Below, piece by piece: positions 1 through 5,865 of a DNA stretch of 10,503 bases (position 1 is its first letter; each line of letters starts with the position of its first letter). Under the pieces are notes generated by a model. The model was not told where the DNA came from. It was given only the letters and a program-made list of their open reading frames with translations, and searched no databases. The position numbers and the translations under genes are program-made. The DNA comes from an uncultured Clostridia bacterium (GTDB taxonomy: Bacteria; Bacillota; Clostridia; Christensenellales; Aristaeellaceae): positions 1-10,503 of the forward strand of contig CAKUFI010000086.1 in the NCBI GenBank assembly GCA_934647305.1. The letters are read 5' to 3'.

Positions 1-11
1 AGCAAGTGGAG

Positions 12-26
12 CCGGGCACTGTCCGG
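12..26 (+). repeat. Module B copy 1 (short GC-rich palindrome)
   Basis: The sequence is CCGGGCA-C-TGTCCGG. It matches the perfect palindrome CCGGGCA-S-TGCCCGG found three more times in the window. The single difference turns a G-C pair into a G-T wobble, so an RNA hairpin would still form. The preceding bases (AGCAAGTGGA) match the flank of the copy at 9125-9139 read on the other strand, so the repeat extends beyond the palindrome. It lies downstream of cysK and touches the window edge. Confidence 0.8.
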
Positions 27-27
27 T

Positions 28-75
28 CGAAAGGGCTGCGGCCCTCTCGAGCTCTCTGGGGTTTTTGACAGTCTG
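28..75 (+). repeat. Module C copy 1 (about 50 bp)
   Basis: This copy differs from the inverted copy at 8866-8915 by two substitutions and a 2-base gap. Bases 28-49 form a near palindrome with 11-base arms centred on CTGCGGCC, containing one wobble and one A-C mismatch. A GTTTTTGACAGTCTG end follows. In the minus-strand direction it lies after the end of cysK, so it would be part of the cysK 3' region if transcription reads that far. Confidence 0.8.
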
Positions 76-76
76 C

Positions 77-106
77 GCCGGGCCCGCCTGAAAAGACGAG
101 CCCGGC
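77..106. terminator. Possible cysK transcription end (inverted repeat)
   Basis: The arms GCCGGGC (77-83) and GCCCGGC (100-106) are perfect complements around a 16-base loop, about 20 bases beyond the cysK stop codon. No good T-run follows on the minus strand, so a rho-independent terminator is uncertain. It could be an mRNA 3' stabilising hairpin or part of the adjacent repeat cluster. Confidence 0.4.
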
Positions 107-126
107 TGAGAAAAGAGAGCGGGGGA

Positions 127-1056
127 TTACTGGAACATGGCGGTGGAGAGGTACCGGTCGCCGGTGTCGGGCAGCAGCACCACGATGTGCTTGCCCGCGA
201 ACTCCTCGCGCTGGGCCAGTTCAATGGCGGCCCACAGCGCCGCGCCGGAGGAAATGCCGACCAGCACGCCCTCGGTGCGCGCGATGCGGCGGCCCGCGTC
301 GAACGCGTCCTCGCCCTTGACGCGGATGACCTCGTCATAGACCTTCGTGTCCAGCACGTCCGGCACGAAGCCCGCGCCGATGCCCTGAATGGGATGCGGG
401 CCGGCCGCGCCGCCGGAGAGCACGGGGGAGGCGTCCGGCTCGACCGCGACCACGCGCACGTCGGCCTTCTTTTCCTTCAGGAAGCGGCCCACGCCGGTGA
501 TCGTGCCGCCGGTGCCCACACCCGCGACGAACGCGTCCACCTGTCCGTCAGTGTCCGCCCAGATCTCCGGGCCGGTGGTCAGGTAGTGCGCCTGCCAGTT
601 GGCAGGGTTGACGAACTGGCCGGGGATGAAGGAGCCGGGCGTCTCGTCCGCAAGCTCCTGCGCCTTCGCAATCGCGCCCTTCATGCCCTTCTTGCCCTCG
701 GTCAGCACCAGCTCCGCGCCGTACGCCTTCATCAGCATCCGGCGCTCCATGCTCATCGAGTCGGGCATGACGATGATCACGCGATAGCCGCGCGCCGCCG
801 CCACCGCGCACAGTCCGATGCCCGTGTTGCCGCTGGTGGGCTCGATGATGGTCGCGCCCGGCTTGAGCGCGCCCTTCTTTTCCGCGTCCAGGATCATGTT
901 CAGCGCCACGCGGTCCTTGACCGACCCGGCCGGGTTCAGGTACTCCAGCTTGGCGTAAATCTTCGCCTTCAGGCCCAGGTCCTTCTCGATATGCGTCAGC
1001 TCCAGAAGCGGGGTGTGGCCCACGAGCTGTTCCATGGAGGTATAAATGTTCGACAT
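127..1056 (-). CDS. cysK: Cysteine synthase A (O-acetylserine sulfhydrylase)
   Basis: This is a cytoplasmic PLP enzyme that makes L-cysteine from O-acetyl-L-serine and sulfide, the last step of sulfur assimilation. The 309-residue length is normal for the family. Visible motifs are the PLP lysine Lys47 in GSVKDR, the substrate loop TSGNTG (74-79), the phosphate-binding GTGGT (181-185), and SSGAA (269-273) with PDTGDRYLS near the C-terminus. The ATG at 1056-1054 has an AGGAAGG site (complement of 1064-1070) seven bases upstream. The gene stands alone, with no cysE or transporter next to it in the window, and diverges from rpsB. CysK and CysM are close relatives. The motif set and length favour CysK, but substrate preference cannot be proven here. 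Confidence 0.97.
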   Translation of the reverse strand: MSNIYTSMEQLVGHTPLLELTHIEKDLGLKAKIYAKLEYLNPAGSVKDRVALNMILDAEKKGALKPGATIIEPTSGNTGIGLCAVAAARGYRVIIVMPDSMSMERRMLMKAYGAELVLTEGKKGMKGAIAKAQELADETPGSFIPGQFVNPANWQAHYLTTGPEIWADTDGQVDAFVAGVGTGGTITGVGRFLKEKKADVRVVAVEPDASPVLSGGAAGPHPIQGIGAGFVPDVLDTKVYDEVIRVKGEDAFDAGRRIARTEGVLVGISSGAALWAAIELAQREEFAGKHIVVLLPDTGDRYLSTAMFQ

Positions 1057-1141
1057 GAGGCATCCTTCCTTTCAGCCGCCATATTGCTTAATATAGGTTG
1101 ATTTAACGATCACGCGGCGTACTCACGCCTGCGTTGATGGT

Positions 1142-1170
1142 ATTATAAGCCTCATTACCCACCTCGTCAA
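1142..1170 (-). promoter_or_regulatory. cysK promoter
   Basis: On the minus strand a TTGACG -35 (complement of 1165-1170) and a perfect TATAAT -10 (complement of 1142-1147) are 17 bases apart. The predicted start, near 1135, gives an untranslated leader of about 80 bases. That leader holds two hairpins. One at 1113-1133 (CGCGGCGT/ACGCC-T-GCG) would sit at the extreme 5' end, and a small one is at 1081-1094 (ATATT/AATAT). No known sulfur riboswitch is recognisable. Confidence 0.75.
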
Positions 1171-1270
1171 TAGGTTTACCGCTTTTTTACCCCGGCCGCC
1201 GCTTTTTGCCGCCCGCTGCCTGAAAGATGAAAGAAATTCCGCACAAACCGGAAAAATAACACAGCGTTTA

Positions 1271-1299
1271 TTGAACTGCGGGCGCGAATCTGGTATACT
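1271..1299 (+). promoter_or_regulatory. rpsB-tsf promoter with extended -10
   Basis: TTGAAC (1271-1276) and TATACT (1294-1299) are separated by 17 bases, with TGG just before the -10 (extended -10 form). The predicted start near 1306 leaves about 97 bases of leader before rpsB. The leader has a CCGGC/GCCGG stem (1335-1339 with 1353-1357). In several bacteria rpsB is autoregulated through its leader by free S2. Whether this leader does so is inference. Confidence 0.75.
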
Positions 1300-1402
1300 T
1301 TCAAAGGTTAAATAACGCACTTTCGCCGATTCGCCCGGCTGTGCCGCAAGGTGCCGGACGGACTTGACGCGGAAGGTGGAAAAAACAAGGAGGAATACCC
1401 TT

Positions 1403-2140
1403 ATGGCAGTCATTTCCATGAAGCAGTTGCTCGAGGCCGGCGTGCACTTCGGCCACCAGACCCGTCGCTGGAACCCCAAGATGGCTCAGTACATCTTCAC
1501 TGAGCGCAACGGTATCTACATCATCGACCTGCAGAAGACCGTTCGCAAGATCGACGAGGCCTATATGTTCGTGCGCGACCTGGCGATGGACGGCAAGACC
1601 ATGCTGTTCGTCGGCACCAAGAAGCAGGCTCAGGAATCCATTGAGTCCGAGGCCAAGCGCTGCGGCATGTACTATGTCAATACCCGCTGGCTGGGCGGCA
1701 TGCTGACCAACTTCCGCACCATCCGCACCCGTATCGACCGCCTGAACGCCATCGACAAGATGGAGGCCGACGGCCAGTTCGAAGTCCTGCCCAAGAAGGA
1801 AGTCATCAAGCTGATGGCCGAGCGCGAGAAGCTGCTCAAGAACCTGGGCGGCATCCGCGAGATGAAGAAGCTGCCCGGCGCGCTGTTCGTTGTGGACCCC
1901 CGCAAGGAGCACATCGCCGTGACCGAAGCTCGTCGTCTGGGCATCCCGATCGTGGGCATCGTGGATACCAACTGCGATCCCGATGAGATCGATTACGTCA
2001 TCCCCGGCAACGACGACGCCATCCGTGCGGTCAAGCTGATCGCCGGCAAGATGGCCGACGCCATCCTGGAAGGCCGTCAGGGCGAGCAGACCACCGACGC
2101 GCCCGAAGCTGCCGAAGCCCCCGCGGCCGACGCCGAGTAA
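1403..2140 (+). CDS. rpsB: 30S ribosomal protein S2
   Basis: This is a component of the small ribosomal subunit that binds 16S rRNA between head and body. The 245-residue product has the typical S2 start (MKQLLEAGVHFGHQTRRWNPKM), followed by IYIIDLQKT, the LFVGTKKQA segment, RWLGGMLTNF and the LPGALFVVDP and VGIVDTNCDP blocks. It ends in an acidic, Ala/Glu/Pro-rich tail of about 20 residues. The ATG at 1403 follows AAGGAGGA (1387-1394) by 8 bases, which makes an upstream TTG at 1364 unlikely. It is the first gene of the rpsB-tsf transcript, 30 bases ahead of tsf. The identification is secure. Confidence 0.99.
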   Translation: MAVISMKQLLEAGVHFGHQTRRWNPKMAQYIFTERNGIYIIDLQKTVRKIDEAYMFVRDLAMDGKTMLFVGTKKQAQESIESEAKRCGMYYVNTRWLGGMLTNFRTIRTRIDRLNAIDKMEADGQFEVLPKKEVIKLMAEREKLLKNLGGIREMKKLPGALFVVDPRKEHIAVTEARRLGIPIVGIVDTNCDPDEIDYVIPGNDDAIRAVKLIAGKMADAILEGRQGEQTTDAPEAAEAPAADAE

Positions 2141-2170
2141 TCATTTTAGTCGCTTGAGGAGGTAACCCCT

Positions 2171-3091
2171 ATGGAAATCAGTGCAAAGGTTGTTATGGAG
2201 CTGCGCGCCCAGACCGGCGCCGGCATGATGGATTGCAAAAAGGCTCTGAAGGAAACCAACGGCGACATGGAAAAGGCCATTGACTTCCTGCGCGAGAAGG
2301 GCCTGGCGGCCGCCGCCAAGAAGGCCTCCCGTATCGCCGCCGAGGGCCTGGTGGGCTCCTACCTGTGCGAAAAGTGCGGCGCGGCCGCGCTGGTCGAGAT
2401 CAACTGCGAGACCGACTTCGTCGCCAAGACTGACGAGTTCAAGCAGCTGGTTGAGGACGTGTGCATCCAGGTGATCAAGTCCAACCCCGCCGATGTGGAC
2501 GCCCTGCTCAAGACCCCCTACTTCAAGGATGAGACTCAGACCATCGCCGACGTGATCACCGCCAAGGTGGCCAAGATCGGCGAGAAGATCACCATCCGCC
2601 GCTTCGAGCGCTATGAGCTCAAGGAGAACAGCATCGTCGACACCTACATCCATCTGGGCGGCAAGGTAGGCGTGATGGTCGAGGTGACCGCGCCCGAGAA
2701 GACCCCCGAGCTGGTCGAGGCCGTGCACGACATCTGCCTGCAGATCGTCGCCTCCGCGCCCCAGTACGTCCGCCGCAGTGAAGTGCGTGCCGAGCATCTG
2801 GAGCATGAGAAGGAAATCCTGGCCGCGCAGGCCCGCAACGAGGGCAAGCCCGAGAAGATCATCGAGAAGATGGTTCAGGGCCGCGTGGACAAGTTCTACA
2901 AGGAAGTCTGCCTGCTGGAGCAGCCCTTCGTCAAGAATCCCGACGAGAACGTCGAGAAGATGCTGACCTCCAAGTGCAAGGATGCCACCGTCGTCCGCTT
3001 CGTCGCCTTCAAGATGGGCGAGGGCCTGGAGAAGCGCGTCAACGACCTGGCTGCCGAGGTTGCGGAGCAGACCGCCGCGATGAAGAAGTAA
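2171..3091 (+). CDS. tsf: Translation elongation factor Ts
   Basis: EF-Ts is the guanine-nucleotide exchange factor that recycles EF-Tu-GDP. The 306-residue product has the N-terminal UBA-like domain with LRAQTGAGMMDCKKAL (11-26), then the EF-Tu contact motif TDFV (81-84) and the core and C-terminal dimerisation segments. The ATG follows GAGGAGGT (2156-2163). An unusual detail is a CEKCG sequence (66-70) just before the TDFV strand, where many homologues have an IHxxGRIG-type loop. It is a CxxC-like pair with no partner pair obvious nearby. The gene shares the rpsB transcript, and an intrinsic terminator lies directly after it. Confidence 0.99.
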   Translation: MEISAKVVMELRAQTGAGMMDCKKALKETNGDMEKAIDFLREKGLAAAAKKASRIAAEGLVGSYLCEKCGAAALVEINCETDFVAKTDEFKQLVEDVCIQVIKSNPADVDALLKTPYFKDETQTIADVITAKVAKIGEKITIRRFERYELKENSIVDTYIHLGGKVGVMVEVTAPEKTPELVEAVHDICLQIVASAPQYVRRSEVRAEHLEHEKEILAAQARNEGKPEKIIEKMVQGRVDKFYKEVCLLEQPFVKNPDENVEKMLTSKCKDATVVRFVAFKMGEGLEKRVNDLAAEVAEQTAAMKK

Positions 3092-3104
3092 TTTCGCCCC
3101 ACGG

Positions 3105-3135
3105 GGAGCTGTCTGTTTGCAGGCGGCTCCTTTTT
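3105..3135 (+). terminator. Intrinsic terminator or attenuator between tsf and pyrH
   Basis: Eleven-base arms (3105-3115 and 3120-3130) close a TTTG loop with GU wobbles but no mismatch, and five Ts follow (3131-3135). The T-run is only eight bases before the pyrH Shine-Dalgarno, and I see no promoter between the two genes. It therefore probably acts as a partial terminator that lowers pyrH relative to rpsB-tsf. The competing pair CCCC (3097-3100) with GGGG (3103-3106) overlaps the first arm. Confidence 0.8.
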
Positions 3136-3160
3136 CATGCGCAAAAGGAGGAAAAAACTC

Positions 3161-3901
3161 ATGTATCACCGCATTGTGCTCAAGCTGAGCGGCGAGTCGC
3201 TCGCGCCCGATCACGAGACCCTGCTCGCCCAGGTGCATGCCAACTCCGGCAAGCCCTGCTCCTTCGACCCCGAACGCGTGGACGAGGTCGCCAAAACCAT
3301 CGTCGCCCTCGCCGAACGCGGCGTGCAGGTGGGCGTGGTCATGGGCGGCGGCAACATCTGGCGCGGCCGCTTCACCGAGGAAATGAGCGCCGTCAACGCC
3401 GACCAGATGGGCATGCTGGCCACCATCATCAACGCCCTGGCCGTGCAGGATGCGATCACCCGCCTGGGGAAGAAGGCCACCGTGCTCACCGCGCAGGATA
3501 TGCCCCGCTTCGCACGCCTGTACACCCGCGATACCGCCGACGAGCTGCTGAATAATGGCCACATCGTGCTCATGGCGGGCGGCAGCGGCAACCCCTTCTT
3601 CACCACCGACACCGCCGCCGTGCTGCGCGCCGCCGAGCTGGGTGCGGACGCGGTCTTCAAGGGCACGACCGCCGAGGGCGTCTACGACAGCGACCCCCGC
3701 AAGAACCCCAACGCGAAGTTCATCCGCGAGGCGACCTATCAGCAGGTCATCGACATGAACCTCAAGATCATGGATCCCACCGCGTTCATGCTCTGCCGTG
3801 AGCAGAAGGTGCCCGAAATCCGCATCTTCAAGATGGATTGCCTCGAAAACATCCTCAAGGTGGCCGACGGCGAGGCGATCGGTTCGGTGGTCAGGGCGTA
3901 G
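3161..3901 (+). CDS. pyrH: UMP kinase (uridylate kinase)
   Basis: PyrH phosphorylates UMP to UDP with ATP. It belongs to the amino-acid-kinase fold and is a cytoplasmic hexamer in characterised bacteria. The 246-residue product shows LKLSGESL (7-14), GGGNIWRG (62-69), the DQMGM segment, GGSGNPFFTTD (140-150) and GVYDSDPRKNP (173-183). The ATG at 3161 follows AAAGGAGG (3144-3151); an in-frame ATG at 3137 lies upstream of that site and is rejected. The segment after SGESL (about residues 15-36) looks longer and less standard than usual. The gene follows tsf as in most bacteria, but frr, the usual next gene, is not present. Confidence 0.98.
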   Translation: MYHRIVLKLSGESLAPDHETLLAQVHANSGKPCSFDPERVDEVAKTIVALAERGVQVGVVMGGGNIWRGRFTEEMSAVNADQMGMLATIINALAVQDAITRLGKKATVLTAQDMPRFARLYTRDTADELLNNGHIVLMAGGSGNPFFTTDTAAVLRAAELGADAVFKGTTAEGVYDSDPRKNPNAKFIREATYQQVIDMNLKIMDPTAFMLCREQKVPEIRIFKMDCLENILKVADGEAIGSVVRA

Positions 3902-3914
3902 TCCGCTTCCAGTG

Positions 3915-3956
3915 AAAAAGCCTGCTCCGCGCATGTCGGAACAGGCTTTCTGTGTT
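3915..3956 (+). terminator. Intrinsic terminator after pyrH
   Basis: AAAGCCTG (3917-3924) pairs with CAGGCTTT (3942-3949). Beyond a single C/A mismatch, TCCG pairs with CGGA. A T-rich end (TCTGTGTTTT) follows 14 bases after the pyrH stop codon. The leading A-run makes it potentially bidirectional. Confidence 0.8.
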
Positions 3957-4249
3957 TTGAAGGATTCAAACCGCGTCTCCTGTAGCTCCTTTTTCGAGGG
4001 AACTGTGATCTTGCCGTAAGATAACCGCATGCAGGCGGCGAGGAAGTCCGCCGCGCCGCTTGAACCGGAGCCTGCATCAAAAAACTGCCCTGCGCATAGG
4101 CGGGACAGCAGTCTGGGTACGTATCTTTTCTATAGGCTGGGCACGCTGTGCATCGTGTTGGATTCGGGGAGCAGCATGCCTTTGCCTGCATACCCGACGC
4201 GAATCAAAATACTCTTTGTGGGGCTTGGGGAGGCGCCTTCTCCGTTTTT
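3957..4249. other. Gene-free stretch with several inverted repeats
   Basis: I see no credible coding region here. The short frames have no Shine-Dalgarno site and no recognisable protein. The stretch holds four dyads. TTTGAA/TTCAAA is at 3956-3970. An 8-base perfect pair ATGCAGGC/GCCTGCAT is at 4029-4036 and 4070-4077, enclosing a GC-rich inner stem. A 9-base stem with one mismatch lies around 4083-4106. A GATTCG/CGAATC pair closes 4161-4205. It may be a decayed gene, a small RNA or the outer part of the repeat cluster that follows. No promoter is convincing. Confidence 0.4.
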
Positions 4250-4281
4250 GCGGGGCACGACCTTGAGTGATGAGCCACGAA

Positions 4282-4316
4282 GAATCTGGAGGCTCTGATT
4301 TATGGCCGACAGATTC
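4282..4316 (+). repeat. Module A copy 1 (35-base hairpin)
   Basis: GAATCTG (4282-4288) and CAGATTC (4310-4316) are perfect complements around a 21-base loop with an inner GGC/GCC pair. Homology to the copies at 8548-8582 and 9261-9295 continues on both sides. It runs back to a GGGGCAC block near 4252 and forward through GGCCTCGGCGGCAGC to about 4335. Compared with the other copies the loop has two substitutions. This copy reads on the plus strand and the other two on the minus strand. Confidence 0.85.
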
Positions 4317-4343
4317 GTGTGGCCTCGGCGGCAGCAACCGGAA

Positions 4344-4358
4344 CCGGGCACTGCCCGG
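4344..4358 (+). repeat. Module B copy 2
   Basis: This is the perfect palindrome CCGGGCA-C-TGCCCGG, 28 bases after module A copy 1. The intervening CGGCGGCAGCAACCGGAA closely matches the flank of the copy at 9125-9139 on the other strand. The stretch lies just past the end of the deacetylase gene, so on the minus strand it is in that gene's 3' region. A CCGCCTTTTT run sits there (complement of 4361-4370), but I do not see a clean terminator stem. Confidence 0.85.
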
Positions 4359-4392
4359 TCAAAAAGGCGGCCTCCCCAACGTTCCCCCGGTC

Positions 4393-5625
4393 TTACCCGA
4401 ACAGGGCGTTCCAGGTGTCCTCTCCGCACACGCCGTCGGCGGACAGACCGACGCTCGCCTGGAAGGCGCGCACGGCGGCGGCGGTGGTCTTGCCGTAGTA
4501 GCCGTTGTACTTGGCGGTGAGGAAGCCCAGCTCGCTGAGCCGCTGCTGCATCAGGTACACGTCGTGCAGGTAGTCCTCCTGGTGCAGGGTCTGGGGAATG
4601 CGGGTATAGGGCAGGGGCGTTTCGACCTGGCTGTGATCCTGGAGCGCGCCGGTTTCGTTGGCGGGCAGGCCGTAAAGCTCGTTGAGCGTGACCAGCTTAT
4701 AGCCGGCCTTGCTCAGGCGGGGCACCAGCTCGCGCAGCTGCGCCAGATCCTCGTCGGTGGTGTGGTAGAGGAAGATGTTGCCGCTCTCCACGCGCTTCAT
4801 CAGGTTGTTGGTGCTGGACAGTACGCCCACCTGCGTCCAGTAGGCGATGCCGTAGTAGCCCAGCTGGGTGATGTAGGCGTGGGTGCGCTGGTCGTAGCGG
4901 TCGTCGCCGCCGCGCGGGCGCAGGAAGTGCATCTGGTACTCCACGCCCAGCAGCTCGCTGACCGCGGCGTTCTGGCGGTAAATCTGCGAGGCCATGGTCT
5001 CGTCGTCCACGTCGTACAGGCCGCAGTGCGACCAGGTGTGGTTTTCGATCTCAAAGCCCTGCTCCCAGGCGCTCTTGAGCACCTTGCCGCACATCTCGAC
5101 GTTCTCGCCGATGGGGAAGATGGTCGCCTTGCCGTTGTACTTGGCGATCAGCTCGACGATCTTGCGCAGGTTGTCCGGCTGGTTGCAGTCGTCCACGGTG
5201 ATGGCGACCACCTTCTCGGTCGTGTTTTTGCCGAAGCACACCGGCAAAAAGCCCTCGACCAGCTCCGGACGCACGCAGGCGGCCAGCGCGGCCTTGTTTT
5301 CAGGCGAAGGCGTGACGTGCACGCCCTGAACCGGGGGCTCGGTCGGCGCTTCGGTCGGCGCGGGCGTGGCGGTCGGTACGGACGTGGGCACGGGCGTGGG
5401 AACCTGCGTCGGCGCTTCGGTCGGCACGGGGGTGGGGGAGACCGTCGGCGTGGCGGTGGGGGAGGCGAACAGCGGGCGTGCGCCGGGCGACAGGCTGCTC
5501 AGCAGCAAAAAGCCCATCACGATCGCCAGCACGCCGGCCAGCACCAGGCAGATCTTCGTGCCCGTGTCAAGGCCGCGGCGCTTCCTTCTCTTCTTTACTT
5601 TGCGGGTCTGGGAAACATGAGCCAT
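4393..5625 (-). CDS. Membrane-anchored polysaccharide deacetylase with peptidoglycan-binding domain
   Basis: This is probably a cell-surface carbohydrate esterase of the NodB/CE4 family that acts on peptidoglycan or another amino-sugar polymer. The 410 residues run as follows: a basic cytoplasmic start (residues 7-17, KR-rich), one membrane segment or uncleaved signal (about 24-45), a Pro/Thr/Val/Ala linker (about 55-105), the NodB domain (about 137-320) and a PG_binding_1 domain (about 353-409). Catalytic motifs are TVDD (143-146, normally TFDD), HTWSH (196-200), RPRGG (236-240), Trp263 and the LYH motif with His288. Asp145 and Asp146, His196 and His200 are all kept, so it is probably active, although the Gly after the DD pair is replaced by Cys. 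The ATG has AGAAGG upstream. A TTGACA box lies at the complement of 5715-5720, but its -10 is poor. The exact substrate is not known. Confidence 0.93.
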   Translation of the reverse strand: MAHVSQTRKVKKRRKRRGLDTGTKICLVLAGVLAIVMGFLLLSSLSPGARPLFASPTATPTVSPTPVPTEAPTQVPTPVPTSVPTATPAPTEAPTEPPVQGVHVTPSPENKAALAACVRPELVEGFLPVCFGKNTTEKVVAITVDDCNQPDNLRKIVELIAKYNGKATIFPIGENVEMCGKVLKSAWEQGFEIENHTWSHCGLYDVDDETMASQIYRQNAAVSELLGVEYQMHFLRPRGGDDRYDQRTHAYITQLGYYGIAYWTQVGVLSSTNNLMKRVESGNIFLYHTTDEDLAQLRELVPRLSKAGYKLVTLNELYGLPANETGALQDHSQVETPLPYTRIPQTLHQEDYLHDVYLMQQRLSELGFLTAKYNGYYGKTTAAAVRAFQASVGLSADGVCGEDTWNALFG

Positions 5626-5792
5626 GTGAATAACCTTCTTTTATCAGTCAGTATTCGTTAGACGCGTCGGACGCGCGGATAGTTGCCGGAAACGACGTAT
5701 TTTCAAGCGAAAAATGTCAAAAGTTGGAAGGCACGGACGACCGAGCGGGCATGTGTCAAATCGGAAGCGCGGCCTTTTTTCCGCTCAGGCGA

Positions 5793-5821
5793 TTGACAGG
5801 CGGCGCTTTCTGGGCTACAAT
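5793..5821 (+). promoter_or_regulatory. Strong sigma-A-type promoter of the fucosidase gene
   Basis: A perfect TTGACA (5793-5798) and TACAAT (5816-5821) are spaced by exactly 17 bases. The predicted start near 5828 leaves a leader of about 38 bases. I see no clear operator or catabolite-repression site overlapping it. Confidence 0.85.
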
Positions 5822-5865
5822 ACCCTCAGATTGGAACGCAGTTTCCATGCGGAAGGAGCACTTTT

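Noticed and set aside
187..1101. Plus-strand 304-codon frame over cysK
   Set aside because: It is antisense to an unmistakable cysteine synthase and has low-complexity Ala/Arg/His/Val composition.
1057..1141. Sulfur riboswitch or T-box in the cysK leader
   Set aside because: The leader is only about 80 bases, has two small hairpins, and shows neither a T-box sequence nor a SAM-riboswitch core.
2141..4030. Minus-strand open frame of 629 codons across tsf and pyrH
   Set aside because: It is antisense to two certain genes, rich in low-complexity His/Gly/Leu/Asp, with no ribosome-binding site. It is a shadow frame caused by high GC.
4267..5661. Plus-strand 464-codon frame over the deacetylase
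   Set aside because: The opposite strand has a complete, motif-bearing deacetylase. This frame is low-complexity and begins in repeat module A.
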